64,000 bases of DNA from Cryobacterium sp. (GTDB lineage Bacteria; Actinomycetota; Actinomycetes; Actinomycetales; Microbacteriaceae): contig NZ_JAJAYI010000037.1 in the NCBI RefSeq assembly GCF_026786305.1, positions 1 through 64,000 of the forward strand. The letters are read 5' to 3'. Made by a program: the position numbers and the translations under genes. Below are positions 41,976-49,958 of this stretch, one piece after another (position 1 is the stretch's first letter; the number at the start of each line of letters is the position of its first letter). Below the pieces are notes generated by a model. The model ran no database searches. It was not told the DNA's origin and worked only from the letters and a program-made list of their open reading frames with translations.

Positions 41976-43234
41976 TTCTCTTCTCCGGTCTGGTTCGAGG
42001 AGGTGCTCCCGCCCGAGGAAGACGTCGAGGACCCCCGGTCTGCAGCGGATGCCACGGTGGTCGCCGCGACGACGACGGTGTGATCGGCGGCGATCGCCCC
42101 CGCCAGTGCCCGGCTCACCTTGCCCGTGTCTTTCCGATCCCGCAGCACATAGCGCTGCAGCGCGGTGAGCAGGATGATGATAACGAACAGGATGAACGAG
42201 ATCGCCGCACCCTGGCCCCAGTTGAGGTCCTTGAACGAGCTCTGGTAGGCCAGGTACGCGGGTGTCAGCAGGGTCTTGCCCGGCTTGCCGCCTCCGGTGA
42301 GGTAGATCTGGTCGAAGACCTGCCAGGTGCCGATCAGCCCGAGCGTGAGCACGGTGAACAGGGTCGGCTTGAGCATCGGCAGTGTCACCGAGAAGAACTT
42401 GCGGAACGGGCCGGCGCCGTCCATCAGGGCTGCCTCGTCGACCTCGGCGCCGATCGCCTGCATGGCCGCGATGAAGAGCAGCATGAAGGTTCCAGACGTC
42501 GTGAAGACGGCGAGCAGGATGATCGCACACATGGCCACGCTCGGCCCGCTCAGCCAGTCCCACCAGCTGACCCCGAGCATCCCGCCGCCCGTGAGCGCAT
42601 CCGGTGCGGAGGAGACGCCGACTGCGCCGAGGATGATGTGCAGCACGCCGCGCGGATCGGCGAACCAGACCGGGCCGCTCGCCCCGAAGAACCCGAGGAT
42701 CTTGTTGACGGCGCCGGTCGCGCCGAAGAGGAACAACCAGATCGCGGTGATCGCGATCGAGCTCGTTACCGAGGGGAAGTAGAAGGCGGTGCGGAAGAAG
42801 CCGCGGCCCTTGAGGATGCGCCGGTTCACCTGAACCGCGAGGAACAGGGCCAGTCCGGTCTGCAGCGGCACGACGAGCAGCACGTAGTAGGCGTTGTTGC
42901 GGATGGACGTGCCGAAGTCTTTCTGGGCGAGTCCCGGGTCGGAGAGCACCGCCTCGAAGTTCTTCGAACCGACGAAACTGACCTGCGGGTTCAGCGGCGA
43001 GCCGAGCCCGCTCCAGTCGCTGACGCTCACCCAGATGGCGAGGAGCACCGGCACGACCAGGAAGATCCCGATGATGATGATCGGCGGCGTGATGAACAGC
43101 CAGCCGTACTTCGCCTCGCCGCGATGCAGGCTCGGCCGAGATGTGCCACGGCGACGATTCGGGGCCGCCCCAGCCCCACCGGGCGCCGTGCCGGCACCCG
43201 GTGTTGGTTTGATACTGCCCCGAATCGTGCTCAT
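41972..43234 (-). CDS. Carbohydrate ABC transporter permease, MalF-type (second sugar locus)
   Basis: A 420-residue permease, about 100 residues longer than typical. The extra length is a Gly/Pro/Arg-rich N-terminus (about 40 residues) and a C-terminal Ala/Ser/Thr-rich tail of about 55 residues after the last helix. The core has six membrane segments and the EAA motif DEAALMDGAGPFRKFFSVTLPMLKP. ATG at 43234, 10 bases after the binding-protein stop. It forms the membrane channel with the product of the next gene. Confidence 0.93.
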   Translation of the reverse strand: MSTIRGSIKPTPGAGTAPGGAGAAPNRRRGTSRPSLHRGEAKYGWLFITPPIIIIGIFLVVPVLLAIWVSVSDWSGLGSPLNPQVSFVGSKNFEAVLSDPGLAQKDFGTSIRNNAYYVLLVVPLQTGLALFLAVQVNRRILKGRGFFRTAFYFPSVTSSIAITAIWLFLFGATGAVNKILGFFGASGPVWFADPRGVLHIILGAVGVSSAPDALTGGGMLGVSWWDWLSGPSVAMCAIILLAVFTTSGTFMLLFIAAMQAIGAEVDEAALMDGAGPFRKFFSVTLPMLKPTLFTVLTLGLIGTWQVFDQIYLTGGGKPGKTLLTPAYLAYQSSFKDLNWGQGAAISFILFVIIILLTALQRYVLRDRKDTGKVSRALAGAIAADHTVVVAATTVASAADRGSSTSSSGGSTSSNQTGEEK

Positions 43235-43244
43235 GATGTCCGGC

Positions 43245-44498
43245 TTACTTGTTCGCGGCGTCGAGGGCGTCTTGCAGGTTCGTCTGCAGGGTGCCGAGGA
43301 TCGCCTTGGGGTCGGCCGTGCTCAGACCCTGCAACTGGGAATTGAAGTCGCCGATCACGGTGGATGCGCCGGCAAACGCGACCGGGCTGACCGCGTAGTC
43401 GTTGCTCTTGACGAAGGACTCGTTCTGCGGGTACGTCGTGGAGTAGACCTTGGCGGCCGACTCCTTCGACGGGATGACCCCGAAGGCATCGGAGAACTTC
43501 AGCTGCTGCTTGTCAGTGGTGAGGAACTTCACCAGGCTTTCGGCGGCGGCTGCCGTCTTGGACTGGGCCGGGATACCCCAGCAGTTGCTGAAGGTGAAGG
43601 TCGACTGTCCTCCGGGGCCGGCGGGAAGTTCAACGGCCTTGTATTTCAGGTCGGGGTAGTCCGTCTTGAGCCCGCTGATCCAGGGACCCTCGATGACCAT
43701 GGCCGCCTTGCCCTTGCCGAGCGCTTCGCCGCTCCAGCCGGAGTCGAGGTCTGCCGGGAACTTGAGCACGCCGTCGGAGAGGAGCTTCTTCACCTCGGTG
43801 AGTCCGGCGAGGTTCTCAGCCGAGTCGGCCGTGACCTTCTTGCCGTCCTTGGAGATCATCGATCCGCCGGCCTGGTTCATGAATGTACCGATCCGGGCGT
43901 ATTCGGCTCCGAAGGACAGCCCGGTGGTGTCGGCCGTGGTGAGCTTCTTGGCGACCGTCTCGAGGCCGGCCCAGTCGGTGGGGATGTCCGCGTCGGTGAG
44001 CCCGGCCGCGTCCCACTTCTCGGAGTTGATGATCAGGCCGAGGGTGGAGAAGTCCTTGGGCTCGCAGTAGAACTTGTCCTTGTAGCTGAACGCGCTCGTC
44101 AGCGACGGGTAGAAGGCATCCTTGTTCCCGGCCTTGTCGGCGTAGGGCTCCAGGTACTGCTTGCTCGCGTAGGTCTGGAACTGATCCCAGCCCATGTAGA
44201 ACAGGTCGGGCGGGTTGCCGCCGGCGAAGCCCTGGCCCAGCTGTTGGGTGAGGTCGTTGGCGGCGACGACCTCGACGGTCGCCTTGTTTGCGGTGCCCCA
44301 GCTCGCGGCCGCGTCGGTCACGGCCTGCGTCTCGGCGTCGCCGCTCGAGCCGATCAGCACGGTGAGCTTCTGCCCGGCAACGTCGCCGCCGGTGCTGCCG
44401 GTGCCACCGGTGCCACCGGACGAACAGGCGGCCAGGCTAGCCAACAGTCCGCCAGCCACCAGAACAGCGCCCCAGCGTGTTCCTCGTCGTAGTTTCAT
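43245..44498 (-). CDS. Extracellular sugar-binding lipoprotein (second sugar locus)
   Basis: A 417-residue family 1 solute-binding protein. Lipoprotein signal with lipobox SLAAC and acylated Cys25, then a Gly/Thr/Ser-rich linker and the mature fold starting QKLTVLIGSSGD. Typical segments are PDLFYMGWDQFQTYA, AAMVIEGPWISG and FSNCWGIPAQSK. It should present its sugar to the two permeases downstream. It follows the LacI gene by two bases, so regulator and transporter are on one transcript. The ligand cannot be told; the divergent debranching-type glucosidase suggests an alpha-glucan. Confidence 0.94.
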   Translation of the reverse strand: MKLRRGTRWGAVLVAGGLLASLAACSSGGTGGTGSTGGDVAGQKLTVLIGSSGDAETQAVTDAAASWGTANKATVEVVAANDLTQQLGQGFAGGNPPDLFYMGWDQFQTYASKQYLEPYADKAGNKDAFYPSLTSAFSYKDKFYCEPKDFSTLGLIINSEKWDAAGLTDADIPTDWAGLETVAKKLTTADTTGLSFGAEYARIGTFMNQAGGSMISKDGKKVTADSAENLAGLTEVKKLLSDGVLKFPADLDSGWSGEALGKGKAAMVIEGPWISGLKTDYPDLKYKAVELPAGPGGQSTFTFSNCWGIPAQSKTAAAAESLVKFLTTDKQQLKFSDAFGVIPSKESAAKVYSTTYPQNESFVKSNDYAVSPVAFAGASTVIGDFNSQLQGLSTADPKAILGTLQTNLQDALDAANK

Positions 44499-44500
44499 TG

Positions 44501-45619
44501 TTATTCCTTTCCATTCCTGTGATTGCCGACCGCATTCTTGGTTGCGGTGGGGGTCGATACCGCGTCAGGGGCCAGCAGCCGCAGAGGCTGCCGGCTGACG
44601 AGGTGAGGTGTGATGAGCCGGTGACGGGTGTTCCCGGCGGCGGCGTCGCGGTGCACGAGGTCTCCCCCGGTCTCGCCGAGCAGCAGTTCGAGGGCGCCGG
44701 CGGCGACCTCGTCGAGGGTCTGGTCGACGCTGGAGAGGCCGATGGCCTGGCCGACGGGCGAGTTGTCGAAGCCGATGATCGGCAGGTCGCTCCGGCCAAC
44801 GGATGCTGCGGCGATCATGGCGCCGAGGGCCAGCGTGTCGCTCGCGCAGACCAGGCCGTCGATCCGTTCGTCGCTCGGGAGGAGCGCGACCACGGCATCC
44901 CTCGCGTCTTCGAGACGGTCCTCCACACTCAGGTCGAGGGCGGCGAGGTCGTCGTCGCCAAAGGCCAGTCGCTCCTTGACGGCGGTCTGCCAGCCGCGGC
45001 GCCGGTCGTCTCCGGTGCCGGACAGACTCGGCCAGCCGATGAAGCCGATCCGGGAAGAGCCCTCGTCGATCAGGTGGATGGTTGCCTCGCGCATCCCTGC
45101 GAAACCGTCCACGTCCACCCAGAGGTGGCTCGGGTCGTTCATGTCATTGGCACCCCACGGCCGGCCGAAGGTGACGAACGGAACGTCGTTCTCCACCAGC
45201 CACTCGGTGCGCGGGTCGCCGTGGAAGGTGGCGGTGAGCACGAACGCGTCCACGTCGGCGCCGGCGCGCAGCTTGCGGATCTGCTCGATCTCAGCGGCAG
45301 GGTCGGCGGCGGTGAAGAGCAGGATCCGGATGCCACGGGCATCCGCCTGCTCGGTCAGGGCGTGCAGGAAGCGGTCGAGCAGCGCGCCGGAGATGCCGTT
45401 GGTCATCGGGTCGAGCCGGATGGCGATCGTGGAGGACTTGCGCATCCGCAGCCGGCGGGCCGAGGCGTGCGGCCGATAGGCCAGCTTGCGAATGGCGACC
45501 TCGACGCGCTTGCGGGTCGAGGGCTTGACGATGGCCGGGGTGTTCAACACGTTGGACACGGTCTGCCTCGACACCTTCGCAGCACGAGCGACGTCGTCGA
45601 TCGTCGGTAACCGGGCCAC
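44501..45619 (-). CDS. LacI family regulator of the second sugar locus
   Basis: A 372-residue LacI-type repressor. The headpiece is LPTIDDVARAAKVSRQTVSNVLNTPAIVKPSTRKRV, followed by the hinge ASARRLRMRKS and a sugar-binding domain (VLTATFHGD, GLVCASDTLALGAM, DLPIIGFDNSPVG). The GTG at 45619 has a perfect AGGAGG five bases upstream and is preferred to the open frame reaching 45673, which crosses the operators. It heads the operon with the binding protein and two permeases and probably also controls the divergent glucosidase. The C-terminus has an unusual basic tail of about 20 residues. Confidence 0.94.
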   Translation of the reverse strand: MARLPTIDDVARAAKVSRQTVSNVLNTPAIVKPSTRKRVEVAIRKLAYRPHASARRLRMRKSSTIAIRLDPMTNGISGALLDRFLHALTEQADARGIRILLFTAADPAAEIEQIRKLRAGADVDAFVLTATFHGDPRTEWLVENDVPFVTFGRPWGANDMNDPSHLWVDVDGFAGMREATIHLIDEGSSRIGFIGWPSLSGTGDDRRRGWQTAVKERLAFGDDDLAALDLSVEDRLEDARDAVVALLPSDERIDGLVCASDTLALGAMIAAASVGRSDLPIIGFDNSPVGQAIGLSSVDQTLDEVAAGALELLLGETGGDLVHRDAAAGNTRHRLITPHLVSRQPLRLLAPDAVSTPTATKNAVGNHRNGKE

Positions 45620-45644
45620 GGTGCCTCCTTGCCATGAGCGGTGA

Positions 45645-45713
45645 TTTGATCGTTCAAAAGTTTGATCGTTCAAATCTTGAGTGCTACGTTACCTGAATAC
45701 GCGAATCTGTCAA
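45645..45713 (-). promoter_or_regulatory. Promoter and paired operators of the second sugar locus
   Basis: Two identical 14-mers TTTGATCGTTCAAA (45645-45658 and 45661-45674), 16 bases apart. Each is a near-perfect palindrome with a central CG, typical of LacI-family sites. On the minus strand a TTGACA (45708-45713) and TAACGT (45686-45691) form a promoter with a 16-base spacer, placing the operators just after the transcription start, so repression would act as a roadblock. They also lie upstream of the divergent glucosidase. Confidence 0.72.
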
Positions 45714-45789
45714 CAACCAGTCGCACATCGGGCCTCGAAATGCAGTGCTACCGGGCTCACCGAACCAACGAGGAGTCGTGAACCCAACC

Positions 45790-47868
45790 ATGTCCGAGAC
45801 ACCCCAGCACCCCCACCAGCCCCTGCTCCACGACGAGTTGGTGGCGCTGTCCGCGCCCACCCAGGTCTGGTCCTCCCCCGACGGATCACTGGGCAGCCGC
45901 CCCCTGCACGGCATCTACCACTCCGATACCCGCATTGTGGGCGCCCTCACGCTGCTCGTGGGCGGCCAGGTGCCCGAGAATATCTCGCACAGCGTGACGG
46001 ATGCCGCCACGCTCCGCTTCGTCTCCCTGCTGCGCCACCTCGACGGCCGCGGCGCCGACCCCCGGGTGCTGCTCAACCGGGTACGCCGGGTGCGGGACGG
46101 CCGAGTGACCGAGACGATCGAGCTCACCAGCGCCATCACCGACCCGATCGAGACGACCGTGACGCTCGAGCTCACGCCCTCATTCGACATCATCCACGAC
46201 GTCAAGGGCGGCGTGCACACGCCCGACGTCGTGGTCGCCTCCGTACTCGACGATGTCGGGGTGCACTACTCCTCCGGCGCAATCACGGCCTCGTTCTCCT
46301 CCGCAGGCGCCGACCTCGTCGTCGACGCCAACGGGCTGACCACCGCACGTTGGAACGTCACGATCCCCTCCCACGGCAGCGTCAGCGTGAGCTGGGAACT
46401 GGACATCGTCGACCCGTCGGCCGTCGTTCGCGGCGCGAGCGGGGCGTCCGACTGGACCGGCGTCACAGCCAGAGCCGACGACTCCCGCCTCGGCGCCTGG
46501 GTGGACACCGCACTCAAGGACCTCGCCGGGCTGCGGATGGTCACCCGCGACCAGCCGGACGACGTGTTCCTCGCCGCCGGGGCGCCGTGGTTCTTCACCC
46601 TCTTCGGCCGGGACTCGATCTGGGCCGCCCGGATGCTGCTGCCGCTCGGCACCGGCCTCGCCGGGTCGACCCTGCGCGTGCTCGCCGCGCTGCAGGGCAC
46701 CGAGACGGTCGCCGCGACCGCCGAACAGCCCGGCAAGATCATGCACGAGCTGCGCCCGGGCACCCTCGACATGCCCGGCGAGGAGACCTCCCTGCCGCCG
46801 CTCTACTACGGCACCGTCGACGCGACCGCCCTGTGGATCAACCTGCTGCACGACGCCTGGAAGTGGGGTATGCCCGACGCCGAGGTCGAGGCGCTGCTGC
46901 CCAACCTCGAAACCGCGCTGGTCTGGATGCGCTCCTACGGCGACAGCGATGGGGACGGCTTCCTCGAATACGTCGACTCGACCGGGCACGGCCTGGCCAA
47001 CCAGGGCTGGAAGGACTCCGGCGATTCCATCCAGTGGCGGGACGGACGCCTCTCCGAAGGGCCGATCGCGCTCTGCGAGGTTCAGGCCTACGCCTACGAG
47101 GCTGCCATCGGCGGCGCGGCTCTGCTCGACCACTTCGGCCGCTCCGGCGGCGCGGGCTGGCGCGACTGGGCGGCCGCGCTGAAGACCCGGTTCAACGAGG
47201 CGTTCTGGATCGAATCCCCCGACGGCGCCTACCCCGCCGTCGCCCTCGACGCCCACAAACAGAAGGTCGACACAGTGACCAGCAACATCGGTCACCTGCT
47301 CGGCACCGGCATCCTCGACGAGGAAGGCTCGCGCCTGGTCGCCAAGCGCCTGGTCTCCCCCGAGCTGAGCTCCGGCTACGGTCTCCGCACGATGTCGACC
47401 GATTCCGCCGGTTACTGGCCGCTAAGCTACCACGGCGGCTCCGTCTGGACCCACGACACCGCGATCGCGATCGCCGGGCTCGGCCGTGCGGGCTTCGGCG
47501 CCGAGGCAGCCATCCTGATCGAGGGGCTACTGCGCACCGCGGAGGGCTTCGACTATCGGATGCCGGAACTCCACTCCGGCCACTCGACCGAGGAGACCGC
47601 CACCCCGATCCCGTACCCCGCGGCCTGCCGCCCGCAGGCGTGGTCGGCCGCGTCCGCCGTCGCCGTCATCGGCACGATCCTGGGCCTCGAACCCGACGCG
47701 CAGGCCGACGAGCTCCGGGTCTCCCCCCTCCCGATCGCCGGGGCGCTCGATGTGCGCGGCCTCGTCTTCGGTGGCCGCAGCTTCGAGCTCGCAACGGATG
47801 CCTCCGGCGCGGTGAACCGCAACTCGCTGCTCGAGACGGGAGCCGCCACCCTCGTCGCCAAAGAGTAG
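45790..47868 (+). CDS. Glycogen-debranching-type amylo-alpha-1,6-glucosidase family protein
   Basis: A 692-residue protein with an N-terminal GDE_N_bis-like beta domain (about 15-220; starts LLHDELVALSAPTQVWSSPDGSLG) and a C-terminal (alpha/alpha)6 barrel (about 235-690) with GAPWFFTLFGRDSIWAARMLLP, the acidic DSDGDGFLEYVD segment and GSVWTHDTAIAIAGL. It probably hydrolyses alpha-linked glucans or related oligosaccharides; the exact specificity is unknown. No signal peptide. The start could be this ATG or a GTG at 45778; an AGGAG at 45771-45775 is badly spaced for both. It is divergent from, and probably co-regulated with, the LacI-ABC operon. Confidence 0.88.
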   Translation: MSETPQHPHQPLLHDELVALSAPTQVWSSPDGSLGSRPLHGIYHSDTRIVGALTLLVGGQVPENISHSVTDAATLRFVSLLRHLDGRGADPRVLLNRVRRVRDGRVTETIELTSAITDPIETTVTLELTPSFDIIHDVKGGVHTPDVVVASVLDDVGVHYSSGAITASFSSAGADLVVDANGLTTARWNVTIPSHGSVSVSWELDIVDPSAVVRGASGASDWTGVTARADDSRLGAWVDTALKDLAGLRMVTRDQPDDVFLAAGAPWFFTLFGRDSIWAARMLLPLGTGLAGSTLRVLAALQGTETVAATAEQPGKIMHELRPGTLDMPGEETSLPPLYYGTVDATALWINLLHDAWKWGMPDAEVEALLPNLETALVWMRSYGDSDGDGFLEYVDSTGHGLANQGWKDSGDSIQWRDGRLSEGPIALCEVQAYAYEAAIGGAALLDHFGRSGGAGWRDWAAALKTRFNEAFWIESPDGAYPAVALDAHKQKVDTVTSNIGHLLGTGILDEEGSRLVAKRLVSPELSSGYGLRTMSTDSAGYWPLSYHGGSVWTHDTAIAIAGLGRAGFGAEAAILIEGLLRTAEGFDYRMPELHSGHSTEETATPIPYPAACRPQAWSAASAVAVIGTILGLEPDAQADELRVSPLPIAGALDVRGLVFGGRSFELATDASGAVNRNSLLETGAATLVAKE

Positions 47869-47986
47869 GTGTCTCACCGCGGTCGTACTGTCCTCGTCAG
47901 ACGTCTATCGGCTTGCGTATGGGTGTGACCAGTTCACGACCGGGGTCCCCACCCCTGACAGCGACGGTCCACGGGTGCAGAATGGA

Positions 47987-48394
47987 ATGGTGGCCCACCG
48001 ACAGCGCGCATCCGACATCGATCAGGTCTCGCCGGTCGAGCGCACCTGCTCGTCCTGCGGCCGTCGGATCACCTGGCGGGCGTCTTGGGCACAGGACTGG
48101 GCCAACGTGAAGTACTGCTCCGACGCGTGCCGACGGCACGGAGTTGATGACACCGACCGAGAGTTGGAGCGCACTATCGAGCAACTGCTGTCGACGCGTG
48201 CTGGGAATGCCTCGATCTGCCCGTCCGACGTAGCGCGCGCGGTTGGCGGCGAATCGTGGCGCGCTCTCCTGGAGCCGACGCGTCGTGCCGCTCGGCGGAT
48301 GGTCGCGGCCGGACAGGTGCAGATAACACAGGGCGGCGCGGTCGTGGATCCTTCTGCGGCGAAAGGTCCGATCCGTCTGCGCAAACCGCGGTAG
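47987..48394 (+). CDS. DUF2256 and DUF3253 domain protein
   Basis: A 135-residue protein with an N-terminal zinc ribbon, CSSCGRRITWRASWAQDW then VKYCSDACRRH (four cysteines), which is the DUF2256 signature, followed by a DUF3253 domain (about 50-135; TICPSDVARAVG-like segment, WRALLEPTRRAARRMVAAGQVQITQGG), a probable small winged helix. The two domains often occur together in Actinobacteria and Proteobacteria, and a nucleic-acid role is a guess. The ATG at 47987 fits the GAATGGA-type upstream site better than the in-frame GTG at 47975. Confidence 0.87.
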   Translation: MVAHRQRASDIDQVSPVERTCSSCGRRITWRASWAQDWANVKYCSDACRRHGVDDTDRELERTIEQLLSTRAGNASICPSDVARAVGGESWRALLEPTRRAARRMVAAGQVQITQGGAVVDPSAAKGPIRLRKPR

Positions 48395-48667
48395 AATTTG
48401 CGGCTTTCAGTGCGGGTAGTTTACGTAATTCCCACAGGCCACTCATAGAGCTAAAGGAAACCGAGACGAATAGTTTCGATTCCATCACATCGCCGACTTA
48501 ATTCCATCTCAGTGCCTGATCGGTCGCCGTCCTAGCGGTGCCGGCCCTCCGTGTAGCGAATGGTGGGTTGCGCCGAGGAATCTGACATACCGACAGCTGA
48601 CCAGACCCCAACGCCTCGAGGAGCTTGGCACAGCGAACAACTTGGCTTCTGTTGACGCCAACCGAAA

Positions 48668-49036
48668 ATGAGGCCATTTCATCGAAGCGCGCTTATCTCG
48701 GAGGCGAGAAGAGCGAAGTACCTCGAGGACAACGACCTCGACGACCTGCCCCTCAGGCTTTCCGACTTCCTCGCGTTCTTTGGGGGACGGAGGAAACAAA
48801 CCCGGAAGAAGCTTCTCGATGTGGAGTTTGACAAATGGCGGCGTTCCGTGGCCGCTCGATGTGCATTGCCGGACGGCTCCTTACAGCCGACCGCCACAGC
48901 GATCACCAACCTCCTTCAGGCAATCGTTCATGCTGATGACGCCGGGCTTCCTGCCAGCGAGCTCGGCGCTGAGCTCGTGGTGCAGCTGCTCGATTTCGCC
49001 GGCCGAAATCCGTTCAAGAGGATTACTAATGGTTAA
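48668..49036 (+). CDS. Hypothetical protein, no recognised family
   Basis: A 122-residue open frame with a predominantly helical, charged product (PLRLSDFLAFFGGRRKQTRKKLLDVEF, then SLQPTATAITNLLQAIVHADDAGLP). An in-frame TGA at 48653 limits it upstream. There is no good ribosome site before the ATG, so it may be the truncated 3' part of an older gene. Base composition is lower in GC than its neighbours, and the surrounding 48395-48667 and 49037-49278 stretches are gene-free, hinting at accessory DNA. A GGGGGCAC/GTGCCC stem at about 49059-49085 may be its terminator. Confidence 0.4.
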   Translation: MRPFHRSALISEARRAKYLEDNDLDDLPLRLSDFLAFFGGRRKQTRKKLLDVEFDKWRRSVAARCALPDGSLQPTATAITNLLQAIVHADDAGLPASELGAELVVQLLDFAGRNPFKRITNG

Positions 49037-49278
49037 TCTCTCGTAGAGAAATTAACTAATGGGGGCACCTCGCGTGCCCTAACCCCCACCTGTCTGGTGC
49101 TTGGGTTCTCTTGGTCGTTTCGCATGGCCGCTAACAGCTGATGACAGAGTCTCACCTCCACGACATTCTGGATAAAACACAGTGGTCAGAGACCGAGCAG
49201 GGGGTACGTTCGCTTTAACAGATCAAAAACCGCTGTGGGCGTACGGCCCGTCGGCGCTGAATGAAATGGAGCAGCACC

Positions 49279-49422
49279 ATGGCAACAATTCTCTGGATCA
49301 TTGCAGTAATCCTTGTTATTGCAGGCATTTTCGCGCTATTTCGACGACAGATTCTCTGGGGTATTGTGCTCATCGTCGTGGGACTGTTGGTTGGTCCAGG
49401 TGGCGTGAGCCTCTTCACCTGA
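49279..49422 (+). CDS. GPGG-motif small membrane protein
   Basis: A 47-residue protein with two hydrophobic segments (about 4-21 and 26-39) separated by FRRQ, followed by LVGPGGVSLFT. This is the signature of the actinobacterial GPGG-motif small membrane protein family, whose function is unknown. The ATG is preceded by GGAGCAG. It is shorter than most gene-finder cutoffs. It stands alone, 242 bases after the hypothetical gene. Confidence 0.85.
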   Translation: MATILWIIAVILVIAGIFALFRRQILWGIVLIVVGLLVGPGGVSLFT

Positions 49423-49779
49423 GACTGCGGATCGAGTAGCCGTTTCGAGGCGTGGCGAAGCTCCGGAACGGTTTCGGCGTGAAGGATCCACTGACGCTCT
49501 TCGTTGTCTGAGCGCTGCATGACGTCGAGGAGACCATAGCTTTTCCTGACACTTGCGATCGTCTCGCGGAGCGGACCGGCATGGACGGGTCTAACCGAGC
49601 CTTCCAAACAGGGCGTATCGCTGTTTAAGCAACGATCACGCTCCGAACACGACGTATTTCGGGGCGAACACCTTCAGAAACAGCGCATTAAAGCGAAAAC
49701 CCGACGATGGGATCGCCGGTTTTTGGTTACCGCAAGAATTTCGTGAACAAATCGCCGGAATTACGTGAATTCCTCAGTG
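49423..49779. other. Intergenic region, possible coding remnant on the minus strand
   Basis: About 360 bases between the GPGG gene and tRNA-Ser. On the minus strand a stretch from about 49590 to 49425 translates as amphipathic helix-like sequence (ETIASVRKSYGLLDVMQRSDNEERQW) without a proper start or ribosome site. It may be the end of a decayed gene; I could not identify it. No RNA gene or repeat is visible. Confidence 0.4.
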
Positions 49780-49870
49780 CGGAGACGGTGGGATTTGAAC
49801 CCACGGTACCCCGTAAAGGGTACTCCACCTTAGCAGGGTGGTGCACTAAGCCGAACTATGCGACGTCTCC
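49780..49870 (-). tRNA. tRNA-Ser (anticodon GCT)
   Basis: A 91-base class II tRNA. The acceptor GGAGACG pairs with CGTCTCC with discriminator G; the anticodon stem CCACC/GGTGG encloses CTGCTAA, giving GCT; a long variable arm (GTACCC/GGGTAC) and a TTCAAAT T-loop follow. CCA is not encoded. Confidence 0.97.
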
Positions 49871-49958
49871 TTGGTGTTGCTTGACGCAAACACACTGGTC
49901 CATCCTAGCCGCATGGCATCCGTCGTTTACACCACGACGACGGATGCCGCACCGCGCA

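Noticed and set aside
41915-43345. A 476-codon plus-strand frame opposite the second-locus permeases
   Set aside because: Antisense shadow with highly charged repetitive sequence; both permeases on the other strand have clear EAA loops.
45681-48110. An 809-codon plus-strand frame over the debranching gene
   Set aside because: Arg/Pro-rich out-of-frame translation of the glucosidase gene; no domain and no ribosome site.
49425-49607. Minus-strand coding gene in the gap before tRNA-Ser
   Set aside because: The sequence looks partly protein-like, but there is no ribosome site, the only start is a TTG, and the longer frame runs antisense through the GPGG gene.
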